64,000 nt of DNA from Sipunculus nudus. Lineage: Eukaryota > Annelida > Sipuncula > Golfingiida > Sipunculidae. The stretch spans positions 13,198,729 to 13,262,728 of the forward strand of contig CM049314.1 in NCBI GenBank assembly GCA_026874595.1, written 5' to 3'. Numbering within the stretch: the stretch's first letter is position 1; each line of letters starts with the position of its first letter. The notes beneath the pieces were generated by a model. It did no database searches. It saw only the letters and a program-made list of their open reading frames with translations, and was not told the origin of the DNA. The translations under genes were made by a program, and so were the position numbers. Shown here piece by piece: positions 52,564 to 62,669 of the stretch.

Positions 52564-52799
52564 TTAGAAGAAAGAGGGGAAAGATGGTCCTTGAGCACGC
52601 TGATTAAGAAAGTCTTTGACCCCCGTTCTGAGCTCTCCGTAGGGATCGATATAGGGCACAGCTGAGTTAATTATTAGGCACACAGATGAAATACTAAGAT
52701 CTACCCATTTCGATTGTAAACAAGACCAAATAAAAAAATAATCTAAATTTGAAAAAGTTGCCTTTATCATTTCAGTGGTAACAATATGATAGGGAAATG
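52564..52799 (-). pseudogene. Class A GPCR fragment, TM6 end to TM7
   Basis: The minus strand reads FPYHIVT (end of TM6), a short loop with W, then LSISSVCLIINSAV and a degenerate PYIDPYGELRTGVKDFL ending in TAA soon after. This follows the rhodopsin-family pattern of TM7 NSAxNPxxY followed by helix 8 ELRxxxKxFL, but the NPxxY motif is disrupted. No upstream TM1-5 found within the window. Probably a relic. Confidence 0.4.
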
Positions 52800-53428
52800 T
52801 GTCTTCGATATATATTTTATAGAGGACAAACTATTACACACATTAAACACAAATGTATCCCTTTGTTTCAATTTGTTCGGCTTGGATGATTCCGTCCTAA
52901 AATGTGCTAGAAAAATTTTGGGTTAACGACATTTCATAATTATCAGAACGCATCGATTGACATATCTTTTCTTTTAAATGTCTGATTACCAGAAGCCTTT
53001 CTCCTTGGAATGTTTGCCTGCTCAAAACAAATTGCATATAGTGGCAGAGGGGGGTGTCTTAATATCCAATCCTCCTGAATAATAAAAAGCTTATATAGGT
53101 GATAGATTTGTTGCTTATTATTTTCATACCTGAATTCCTATGTTCCTATGAAATATAAATACTGTAGCGTAAACTATGATTTTTCATGGATTCAGGACTG
53201 AAATTATGTACAGAGATACAATATTATATTTCTTGTGACATATTACATGTAAACGGGACATAGCTGAATACGAGAAGTCTATTTACAACACTTACATTTA
53301 CAACCGGGAAGTAAATTGTTGCAGCCTCATATGGTCACAATCATAGTGCTTAAATACGATAGATAGAGGTCTTCTTAGATATATCTGTAAATAGGACAAA
53401 GAAACATGACATATTAAGACGTTACATT

Positions 53429-53584
53429 GTTATGAAGAGAAATTGTTGAGGGAAAAATCCTGGGCCGATCCCGGAGTCGAACCCAGGTCGGTGGCGTACA
53501 AGTACGGCGTACCAACCGCTTCGCTAGAAAAGCAAGCTTCACTAGCGAGACAGTTCGGCCCGCTTTTATGTGCACCCCGTAACA
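53429..53584 (-). repeat. 3' LTR of the Gmr1-like element
   Basis: 156 bp, same ends as the 5' LTR. A box TAGCGAAGCGG (53526-53516) and B box GGTTCGACTCC (53483-53473) are both exact consensus matches, 43 nt apart as in a real tRNA. The enclosing stem is GGGCCGA/TCGGCCC (53462-53468 with 53555-53561). Confidence 0.85.
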
Positions 53585-53689
53585 CACCCCCTCTTAAGAG
53601 CGTTCTGCTATCAGAACAAAACTAATTATCCCAGGAGTCAATCTTTGGTGAGCTCATACCCTGGGCCACAAAGTTTTACCGTTACGTCG

Positions 53690-53838
53690 GACAAGCCCCC
53701 ATTTTGTTATGGAGACAAATAAATGGGGGGAAAATCATTGGCCGATCCCGTTTCGAACCCAGGTCGGTGGCGTACAAGTCCGGCGTACCAACCCGGGTGC
53801 GAGAGGTCACGGGTTCATTTCCCGGACGAGCCCCCATT
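53690..53838 (-). repeat. LTR/PBS/tRNA-Pro chimera inside the element
   Basis: On the plus strand: PBS-like CGGACAAGCCCCCA (53688-53701), then LTR bases equivalent to the first half of the LTR (about 53703-53790), then CGGGTGCGAGAGGTC...TCCCGGACGAGCCCCCA (about 53794-53836), which is the 3' half of tRNA-Pro from its CGG anticodon to CCA. It replaces the second half of RT and RNase H. Confidence 0.75.
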
Positions 53839-54222
53839 GTTAGTCTTGGTGACAGAGTTCAGTTTTCGATAATCTGTGCACATACGGTAACTTCATTCAG
53901 GTTTTGGCACAAGAATACATGGTGAACTCCAGTAACTGTTACTAGGTTCAATAAAATCATTGTCCAGCAAATATTGAATCTCATCCTGTAGATACTTTCG
54001 CATTTCAGGATTCAGTCTGTATGGATGTTGCTTGACTGCGCTTGCCTCACTAAAATCGACGTCATGGCACAACATGTTAGTTCGCGTTGGAATGTCACTA
54101 AACAAATGTTCATAATTCCATAGCAAGTTCTTGAGGTCTTGTTGTTGTCGTGCGGTAAGGTTTGACAGTTTGGGATCCAGGTTTTTATGCACGTCTGAGT
54201 TTTTAATGGTACTGTACCACAC
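53839..54222 (-). pseudogene. Truncated reverse transcriptase of the Gmr1-like element
   Basis: RT starts after the integrase tail: HDVDFSEASAVKQHPYRLNP, LLDNDFIEPSNSYWSSPC and LVPKP, then an in-frame TGA and SYRMCTDYRKLNSVTKT. It stops at about 53839 where the sequence switches to a tRNA-Pro copy. Motifs A to E, including YxDD, and RNase H are missing. It cannot be active. Confidence 0.8.
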
Positions 54223-54339
54223 TGAATGTCTACATCACACTTACAATCAGTATCTACTTTAACTTCGTCAGGGTGAGTTTTTACATAATTTACAGCAGTA
54301 ACATTATGTACAAAATCTGATGTACTATTTCTGTCATAA

Positions 54340-55627
54340 TATGGTTTCAACATGTTAACATGGCACAGTTGTTTCTTCTTACGTCTATCTGGTGTCAACA
54401 GTATGTAATGTAAATCACTGACTTTCTTGTCAACAATGTAAGGACAAAATACCTAGCTTGCAGAGGTTTGCCAGGGATGGGAAGTAAGGCAAGGACCTTT
54501 TCACCAGGCTCAAACGTCCTACCTGCAATGTGCTTGTCATACTTTGTTTTCATTTTAGTTTGTGCAGATTTTAGATTTGACTTTGTGAAACATACTGCAG
54601 TAAACTAAGAGAATCATTATTTTCACACAAGAGTTTTTCTTTAAGCAGTTTTAATGGTCCGCGAACGGAGTGTCCAAAAACTAGTTCAAAGGGACTGAAA
54701 CCCAAGGACTCTTCAAAGGATTCTCTGACAGCAAACAACAATAGGTGGATTCCTTCATCCCAGTCTTTCTGTGTGTCATAGCAATGAGTTTTGATCATGT
54801 TTTTAATGTCTGGTAAAAACGCTCCAGGGCGCCCTGACTCTCAGGATGGTATGGCGAAGAGCTGTACTGTTTTATACCTAGCTCAAGCATAACTTGTTGG
54901 AATAAGCCAGACATAAAATTAGACCCTTGGTCAGACTGGAGAGAATTTGGTAATCCAAAAATTGTAAAAAAACTTGGTCAGAGCTTTGATAACACTTTTT
55001 GCATTAATTTTGCGCAATGGTATTGCCTCAGGGAACCTGGTAGATGCGCACATTATTGTCAGCAAATACTCATGTCCAGATTTTGTTTTGGGAGTGGTCC
55101 AACACAATCAACAAAATATTCCTACTGAATGGTTCCTCGAAAGCAGTAATAGGCCTAATTGGGGCCTTAGGAGGATTCTGATTGGGCTTGCCTACCATCT
55201 GACATGTATGGCATAATTTACAATATTGTACAAAATCTTTCCTGAGGTTAGGCCAATAAAAGTGTGTACTAACTTTCTGATAAGTGTTATTTATACCTAA
55301 ATGGCCAGACAAAGGAGCCTCATGTGCCATGCTTAGAACTTCACTGCGAAAGCTTTTAGGCATTACTGTTTGATGTTTGATGGCCCACTCATCATCAGCG
55401 CATACATCAGGTGGTCGCCATTTACGCATAAGCACTCCATTTTTGACAAAGAAACAAACTTGGTTCTGTGACAGCTCATCCTTAGAAACTACCCTGGGAC
55501 AAACATGAAATATCAGGGTCCTTATGCTGTTCCGCAATAAGTTCTGACCTTGAGAATGCTGCATCCTATACGGGCGAGTCATTAGACGAGTCACTAGTGA
55601 CTCCCAGAGTGTTATTATCTGGACCAT
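54340..55627 (-). pseudogene. Integrase of the Gmr1-like element
   Basis: The zinc-binding H2C2 domain is at 55380-55210 (SGHLGINNTYQ, then CKLCHTC). The DDE core is readable with frame changes: VDCVGP near 55125, SDQGSNF near 54930 and SPYHPESQGALERF near 54860-54820, so all three acidic residues are present. The C-terminal end is CHVNMLKPYYDR at about 54370-54330, the conserved tail of this integrase class. It lies upstream of RT. Frame breaks near 55120 and 54800 make it defective. Confidence 0.78.
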
Positions 55628-55697
55628 TATCCTAATGTGTGTATTTCTTGGCCATAGATCTTGTTAAAGCACATAAAGGATACACACCAGGAATTTC

Positions 55698-56484
55698 CTA
55701 ACTTTCCGGATCAGTGTGCTGATCAAGGGACGGCTTTTCTGTCACTATTGGTACAGGCTTTACTTTATCACCTGCAACATCATTGCTTAGTAGCAACTGA
55801 ATTCCCTTAAAGGGTAAAGTAGTAATGCCATCAGAAATATTCCCAGAAATCAAATCTAACTTTAAATGGATACTGTGAAGCGGAACTGAAGTGTGCCTGT
55901 CTGAAAACACACCATAAACAAGTGTATGTGTACCAGTAAAGGACCTAATAGAAAAAGGAAAAAGTGTTTGCTAACATGAGAGTCTGGCCTGAACCAGTGT
56001 CCCTCAAAATTCTAATAGGGGTAGAATCTGAAAAATCACTTGAAAGTGATACAAAACCATCATGTATGAATGGTTCAAATAACTCCATTTCAGAGTCAAG
56101 AGAGGAATCTACTACCTCAACCTCGTCAAACAAAGAACTGACATTGACAGTGTCAGTCATAAACTCTGTTTCAGAGTCATCTAATGAATCTACATCATTA
56201 CCAAACTCCTCATGGGAGTCAACAAAGGAATTTTCCTCAGCAGAAACATTATTTTGTTTGTCATAAGAGGACCTGGACTCATTTGAAATACTCTCGCAAG
56301 AGTCATAAAAGGACTTAGCCTCATTTAGAGAACACTCCTTGCAGGAGTCTTTAAAGGACCTATCCTTATTTAATTCCTCGCAGGAATCAACTGAGGATTT
56401 TACCTCGCAATCTACGGATTCTTCTTTGGAATCAGACGGCACTTGGGGCCTCCGTAGCATCAAACTCTTTATTTGAGTCAACAT
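55698..56484 (-). pseudogene. Protease region of the Gmr1-like element
   Basis: A Ser/Asp/Glu-rich linker (56480-56080) precedes LRDTGSGQTLM near 56015, the retropepsin active-site DTGS. After a frame change, 55910-55698 holds GIQLLLSNDVAGDKV, the C-terminal flap region corresponding to the usual LLGNDLAG. A stop and a frameshift separate the parts, so no mature protease can be made. Confidence 0.7.
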
Positions 56485-57713
56485 GGGAGTTGTACCCCTT
56501 ATTTACATGAAAAGAGCCTGGCTCTTGTACTATGCTATGCATAGATTTTGAAACAAAACCAGAAGGTTTGCTATTTGGTTTATTCGCAAGTTTCCAGCAG
56601 TCAGATATTAGATGACCTTTCTTCTTGCAGTAATTACAGATTTTCTTTAAAAATGACTGGTCTTTGTTGGACAAAGACACAGTGGACGTGGACTGAAGTG
56701 TAGCTATGGGCTTTGCTGAACTATCAGGACTACTAGTACTGGGGGACTGCGCTTTAAACTTCTTTTGACCATACTGTTTTACATTTTTATTTGTGAATGA
56801 CAAGTTTGATTTGCTAGTAAAGGACATTTTGTGTGTCAATGAATAATCATCAGCTAATTGAGCAGCAATGTCAAGTGTTTCAGGACTTTTCTCATCGAGA
56901 AAAGTTTTAACATCTGCGTTAATGCAGCGCTTAAACTCTTCAAGCAAAATCAACTGGCGCAAATTGTCATAATCTTTCATTACAATTTTAGAACTACAAC
57001 AGCGATCAAACAACTGCACTTTTGTCCTAGCAAATTCGACGTAGGTCTGATTTTTGCGCTTTTCCGAATTTCTGAATTTCTGGCGATCTGCCTCTGGAAC
57101 TAATGCATAACCTTTTAGGATTAACCGTTTTACCAGGTCATAGTCAGCAGCAGCTTCTACTTATAAAGCTCTAAATAAATTTCTCTGGCCTTGCCAGTCA
57201 ATACACTTTGTAACAGCATAGTCCGATTTTCCTTAGGCCATTTTAAATTTTCAGCTACCTTCTCAAAGTATAAGAAATATTTATAAAGCCTCTTTTTCTT
57301 GAAAAGGTGGGACAAGTCTAATGTGTTTAGTAACATCAAAACTGTGAGTAAGGGCAGCACTAAGACTACGTTCTACTTTCAGTCTATCTAACTCCAGTCG
57401 TTTTAACTCAACTTCTTTTTCTTTATCTAATTCTAACTGTTTTAATGTTAGGTCACGTTGCATTTCCAACTTTTTCAATTCCATTTGCATAGCAAGGCTG
57501 TCATTTGTTTTATGTTTCAACTTCAGTCTCTTCAATTAAACCTTTGCTAATAAGATCTTGCATGATTTTAGCAATGATATCAAGTTTCTCAAAGCTTTTT
57601 TTCACATTTAGCCCTAAGTGTTGTCCCAAACGCAACAACTGGTCTTTTGACAACTGTTCAAGTTGATCAGAGTCCGGATCGTCAACAAATGTCTCAGGTT
57701 TCAAATCTGCCAT
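56432..57713 (-). pseudogene. gag of the Gmr1-like element
   Basis: ATG at 57713. The N-terminal part is acidic (57713-57510), then in a shifted frame a Lys/Glu/Leu coiled coil (LKKLEMQRDLTLKQLELDKE, 57475-57415), a capsid-like segment with YALVPEADRQKFR near 57100-57065, and a zinc knuckle CNYCKKKGHLISDC (CX2CX4HX4C) near 56640-56595. The VPEAxRQKFR segment is typical of Gmr1-type capsids, from which vertebrate SCAN domains are thought to derive. At least two frameshifts and a stop near 57157 break it. Confidence 0.75.
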
Positions 57714-57857
57714 GTTAAAATGTCAAAACAATAACAAAAAAACAACTGAGATAAGTCCTGCAAACAATGTACTGTAAACAATATGTAATCTTGGAAACAA
57801 TGTCTGATAAAACAAAGTGTCCAGGTCAAGGCCTAATAAATTTGAAAACTATTAAGC

Positions 57858-57875
57858 ATCCCGGACGAGCCCCCA
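57858..57875 (-). other. Primer-binding site for tRNA-Pro
   Basis: Minus strand TGGGGGCTCGTCCGGGAT lies 4 bases inside the 5' LTR. It is the exact complement of the 18-nt 3' end of animal tRNA-Pro with CCA, the same primer choice as gammaretroviruses. It primes minus-strand DNA synthesis. Confidence 0.85.
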
Positions 57876-57879
57876 TTTC

Positions 57880-58035
57880 GTTATGAAGAGAAATTGTTGA
57901 GGGAAAAATCCTGGACCAATGCCGGAATCGAACCCAGGTCGGTGGCGTACAAGTCCGGCGTGCCAACCGCTTCGCTGGAAAAGGAAGCTTCACTAGCGAG
58001 ACAGTTTGGTCCGCTTTTAAGTGCACCCCGTAACA
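57880..58035 (-). repeat. 5' LTR of the Gmr1-like element
   Basis: 156 bp, starting TGTTACGGGGTGCAC and ending CTTCATAAC on the minus strand. It contains a tRNA-like body: B box GGTTCGATTCC (57934-57924), A-box-like CAGCGAAGCGG (57977-57967), and a 7-bp stem GGACCAA/TTGGTCC (57913-57919 with 58006-58012, plus-strand coordinates). Confidence 0.85.
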
Positions 58036-58192
58036 ACATTTATCCCTTAATGTATTTCGCTTGTGTCATCGTTGGTTGTGTATTAGAGAATTCACGTATT
58101 GTCGCTTTAAATAGCCAAATGGTAGTTCACAATCCTTTACTGTTCTTCAATGGCTGTAGCTGCCCAATATGTATCTCCCCATTTTTTCTTAC

Positions 58193-58194
<2 letters not shown>

Positions 58195-58252
<58 letters not shown>
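58195..58252. repeat. (TA)n microsatellite
   Basis: TA run 160 bp outside the 5' LTR of the retrotransposon. Confidence 0.85.
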
Positions 58253-58254
<2 letters not shown>

Positions 58255-58259
58255 ATAGC

Positions 58260-59390
58260 AATTTAATTGTGATAAATTTGTTATAGGAGCTGCTATGAAC
58301 CAGTATTGCTATTGTGATACATATCTAACTTATTCTGTATCAGCATGAAACGAAAATGAAGCAAAGAGAGCTATATAACTCGGCTAGTCTGTGTCAAATG
58401 ATCTTACGTCAGTTATATCGGCGTATGATATCCCAGAACTACAGTAAAATGATATTTTTAATTTGCTTATAGGGGAATCGATCCCTGATGATTTACAATA
58501 GTTTATTGGAGCTTGGGTAAAGAAAGTTCATTATACCTTTGAACAATTACAAAATTCCGGTACATGTTAAAAGTATAAACGCCAAGGATTGTATGCGGAG
58601 ATGAAATTAGACATCTATTTGGTATCTTAATATATGTTGCGTTTATTGCATGAATTACCAGATCAGGAAGTAAGGATAGAATAAAACATAACAACAGGCC
58701 ACAGTAATAATCGTTTATTGAACCACTTAAATGTGCGGGCCGGTATATTTAGTGAATACATATTAGATGATAATTTACTCAGGAGTAAAAAGCTTACAAG
58801 TCAACGAGTCAAAATGATAAAACCTATTCATTCGTCATGTATAGCGTAGTTACTAAAAAAAATTGGATTGCATAGAGAATTGCTAAATTACACTGAAATA
58901 ATGAAGCTGAATAAAGATCTCCGGGTAACAACTTTCCTTGTTTTGTATGCTTGTATTAATAATTGCACACGGACATTGGTAATATCATGCTATTAAACTT
59001 GGTCCATAATATATACCCAAGTGTTCCTCCATCAGCTGCTCATACTAATGAAGACTAATAAATGTTTCAAGTCTATAATGATCCCAATGAAAAATAACTG
59101 TTTCATAATTTTGCTGTTTGATTAACAATGACTGTCAGATTTATCACAACGCATATCTTCTCCTTTCCCTAGGGCTCCTTGCCATGTTTACCAGAGAGCA
59201 GAGTGATAACATCATTTCAAACAAACCCTCAAGTACGATATGTTACACACGAACTTTCAGTCAAGCATCAGCTGAACGACCCTTCTACTGACGATTGAAC
59301 ATATTCCACAAAGAACAAAGCAGACATAAAAGTCACCACCATCGATATACGAAAAGTGGACGGAGGGATACTGGGTTTACTTTTATGACA
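58260..59390. other. Noncoding stretch
   Basis: No supported gene or element; it is the 5' flank of the LRR-Ig pseudogene. Confidence 0.45.
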
Positions 59391-59411
59391 ATTACATGAT
59401 TGAAAATAAAG

Positions 59412-60483
59412 ATGAAAATATTCCTCTTCATTTGTATAACAGCTGCACTTGGTCATGCAACTATGATTTGTCCAAGGGTTTGCAACTGCACAGAAGACAG
59501 AGTGTTATGTGAACATCAAGGCCTCACTTGTATCCCAGATAACATTTCCCAGACAGTTAAAGTTCTTAATCTTTCGATGAATCAAATTGTTATGCTGAAC
59601 ACCGAAAAAAGAGCATTCGTCCTTTTCCGGAGACTTCGTTTGTTTGACCTTTCCAACAATATGATAAACGTCTTTGAATCGACCCCATTCTTTCATTTCC
59701 CAGGAATACAACACCTGCTTCTGAACAATAATCAAATAGCTAAAATTAAGAGAACTGCGTCCTAGCCTGAGAAACTTGAATGGATAGACCTGAGGAACAA
59801 TCTCCTTGTCCATCCAGGATAGATTGCAGAACTGCCTACATTCCAGTTCCTCACGGCTACGGGAAATAATTTCAATTGTGAGTGTAGAATGGATAGTTTC
59901 GGGCAGTTCATGAAAAACACGAATATTGAATGGACCTGTGCCACCCCGAAAAATAATTGCCATATATGAAAGTTCCTTATATATAAAGTACCACCTTTTC
60001 CCCTCGCTCCACGCTAAACTACCATTAAATATAGAAAATACCGACTCGAAATTAAATGATGTATACTCTAACTTGACATCTTGTATTTATCCAAAAGTCA
60101 CGTGGGTGAAATATGAATATGGTGTAGCCTGCTTTTCCAGAGGACTACCAAAACCACATGTTCGTGTAAGCGATCAAAAAGGGTCTATCAACGGAACCGA
60201 AAACATTGCCTTCATGCCAGCCGAAAGCGGACGCTACACTTCGGTGCATTCAACATGATTGGAAACAGTACTGATACTATTTTTGTCTATAATGTACGTC
60301 CATTTTTAGGGAAGTGTCCATGATATCCATCTGTGGACTGTTGGTCCTTCTGCCTCACTATTAATATGCAACTGTGTTTTAATATGGTTCCAACCTGATT
60401 CCAGTAGGGAGCACACATATGGACCAGGTGAAGCAAATCCAGAAGAAGTGAACGATGAGCCAATATATGCAGTTGCAAATTAA
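59412..60483 (+). pseudogene. LRR-Ig receptor pseudogene 2
   Basis: ATG at 59412 opens a signal peptide (MKIFLFICITAALGHA), a Cys-rich LRR N-cap (CPRVCNCTEDRVLCEHQGL), then LRRs (VKVLNLSMNQI, LRLFDLSNNMI, IQHLLLNNNQI) before an in-frame TAG at 59763. The frame continues with an LRR (LEWIDLRNNLL), another stop, an LRR C-cap (NFNCECRMDSF...WTC), then an Ig-like part (VTWVKYEYGVACF...ESGRYT) with frameshift, and a short tail DEPIYAVAN before TAA at 60481. The layout is that of a secreted or membrane LRR-Ig receptor (LRIG/AMIGO-like architecture). At least three lesions show it is dead. Confidence 0.75.
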
Positions 60484-60599
60484 TACCTAGCACCTGAATA
60501 TATTGCAACAAAGCAACGAGTAAAAATTGTAATAATTGTCCAGCACGTGTAACCATATGGCTTTTCACGTATATAATTTGCAGATGACCGTATCCTTAA

Positions 60600-61860
60600 C
60601 AAAAATGTTAACCAAATGAATATACCCCTATACAATATCAGACAGAGCGCCCTGGCATCATTATATATTTTTTAGGTTACGCTGAGATTCTTCCGTTCTA
60701 TATGATGGCGTTTTCTTACTTTTATTATGAAACCATATTTATGTGACTTTTTTTTTTCAATCACTCCTAGTGCTTCATAATCAGCAACCAGCCACTGACG
60801 GGTGGTAGGCTAGGGCGCAGCCTTGTGATAAAACTTTGGCCAGGAGCCTTAGCGGGGATGCTGATTCTGACCAAAACGTGCAGTTTCATCTAAACGCTAC
60901 TGTACGCTCCCATACGCCTATAATATTGATTCCATTTGTTGTAAAATAATAGAGCTTCCTAAAATGAAACCAGTCTGGAACAGTGTATTGCAGCATCTTT
61001 AAGACTATACCTGTCATGTATCTGTCAATAACATGACGCAGAAGGATCTACGATGTTATAGGGACAATAAATGAAAACAAAATGCACATCTGTGATCCCC
61101 TTGTGTGACCCAGCGTCATTTATTCGAGGGCGTGACGAATTATTTCATTAATATATCTTGATTTAAGACTGTACAATGTGTTAAAATAAAGTAAATTATT
61201 CTCTGACCGTATCATTTTGGCTTCAGTAACTTTGCCATATAATGGAGCGAAGTTTTAAACGTTCTGACATTTGCATATTACTTCTACTTAAACTTAACAC
61301 AAGGGAAAATGCTATAGTGGAGAAATTTGTGTGATCGGAGAATGGGGTGATTCTGCAATTTAATCACATGCCACAAACTATCCTATTACCTCTAATCATA
61401 TATGCGCTAGGAAATAGGCTAAAAACTACACAATCTCGTCTGTTCCATATGTGCCTTATATTCGTTTTAGCTACACGAATATATTTAAATATATATAAAT
61501 GTAGTGGAAACCATGAGTAAATAAAAACTCTCAGACATTAATTAATATTTTTTCACGTGATAATTACTGTGCCTGTTATTACTTTTAATAAACATAAAGC
61601 AAATCTGTGAAACATTTAAGCGTGGGACTACAGTGATCCCCAGCTAAACATATTCATATTTGCTGGTTTCCTGGTGTCCGGTTTCCTTATTTTATAATCG
61701 CAAGACATCGCTCTCCCCTTTCGCCTGAATTTTTGCAAATGTGGCAAATCTACCGTAATGTGTAATGTGAGAAATATGTCAAGAATTCCCATAAACATTA
61801 CACACACGACAGACTATTTTTCTTTCTGCGAACACCATAAAGACACCTGCACCATTAGAA
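60600..61860. other. Noncoding stretch between LRR-Ig pseudogenes
   Basis: No supported gene or mobile element seen. Confidence 0.4.
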
Positions 61861-61870
61861 CGCTATACAA

Positions 61871-62655
61871 TTGCGAAATTCGATCATGAATGGTCTGACG
61901 TCTCCTACAATACTCTACAGTACTCTATCCTCCGTTTCATTCCGGAAGTTTGATAGATTGGGGAATCTTTTGCTGAGACCGAATAAGATCAAAGATATCA
62001 AGAAAATCATCTCCTGGCCGAACAAAATAATCTGGATAGTTTCTTTCACTAGAAGTAAATAAAGTCAATTTCATTGTAAAGTGGACGGCTTTACTGCGTT
62101 CTGGAAGAAGTATCGAGAGGACATGTGCATCACCAACTAACATTACCAGTTTAAGCAGTACCGTTCACATTGACTACCATTTTGGGTCAGAATGGACATT
62201 TACTCCCCTTTGAGTGCTGTTGAAGAGGCGCCTAATCTTAACAGTGTTTAATAAACTTTACAACTCTAAAGTAAGCTGGATTGTTAGCAGGAAAAATGCA
62301 GTCAGTGTTGCTCATGGCTTACTTGAACCGGAATTGTATGTAGAACGTCCCATGCAATCAATCATTGGGAAAAGAAATGTAAACGTGTCGAAACTCAAAA
62401 ATTGACGGTATTATTGCAGCGCTAAGAATATGATTGGCACAAGTGCAAATATGATGTTTTTGTACAAGTTTACGTAGAGAGAGGAAACAAGTTCCAAACG
62501 TTCGAGTACCTATATGTATCCCTGTGAGTGATTTTGCTCGGCCTTTTCTTTACTTGTCTATGATTGGCATAATGTTCAGATTTTCTTATATTCTTCTTGA
62601 AGTAAGAAACGATGGAAACAACGAACCAATATATGGAGAGGTACCAGGACAATAA
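61871..62655 (+). pseudogene. LRR-Ig receptor pseudogene 3
   Basis: The 61880-62070 part aligns to the LRR region of the other copies but has several stops. 62230-62400 gives an Ig-like VSWIVSRKNAVSVA...YVERP, continuing out of one TGA into YYCSAKNMIGTSANMMF (the Ig F strand YxC). 62590-62655 ends with NNEPIYGEVPGQ and TAA, matching the EPIY tail of copy 2. It lacks the signal peptide and N-cap. It is a paralogous relic. Confidence 0.6.
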
Positions 62656-62669
62656 AAACACTCTCTGAA

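Larger units (their letters stand above)
53429..58035 (-). mobile_element. Gmr1-like LTR retrotransposon (gag-PR-INT-RT order), defective
   Basis: Bounded by 156-bp LTRs (58035-57880 upstream, 53584-53429 downstream) and 5-bp target duplications ACATT (53424-53428 and 58036-58040). On the minus strand: tRNA-Pro PBS, gag with zinc knuckle, protease, integrase, then the N-terminal part of RT. Integrase precedes RT, as in Gmr1-like Ty3/gypsy elements and unlike ordinary gypsy elements. The rest of RT and all RNase H are gone, replaced by an LTR/tRNA-Pro chimera (53690-53838). A polypurine tract AAGAGGGGGTG (53595-53585) abuts the 3' LTR. Frameshifts and stops make it non-autonomous. LTRs differ at 11 of 156 sites (about 7%), so insertion is not recent. 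Confidence 0.85.

Noticed and set aside
53429-53584. Functional tRNA gene inside the LTR
   Set aside because: A and B boxes are right, but 28 extra bases separate the acceptor-like strand from the D arm and the T stem has a mismatch; it is tRNA-like only.
53794-53836. Intact tRNA-Pro gene
   Set aside because: Only the 3' half from the anticodon is present, and the encoded CCA shows it was copied from a mature tRNA.
55964-56266. Plus-strand Ser/Thr-rich frame
   Set aside because: Antisense shadow of the Asp/Ser-rich linker before the retroelement protease.
59505-59963. 152-codon minus-strand frame
   Set aside because: Shadow of the LRR-Ig pseudogene, whose plus-strand reading has clear LRR caps and repeats.
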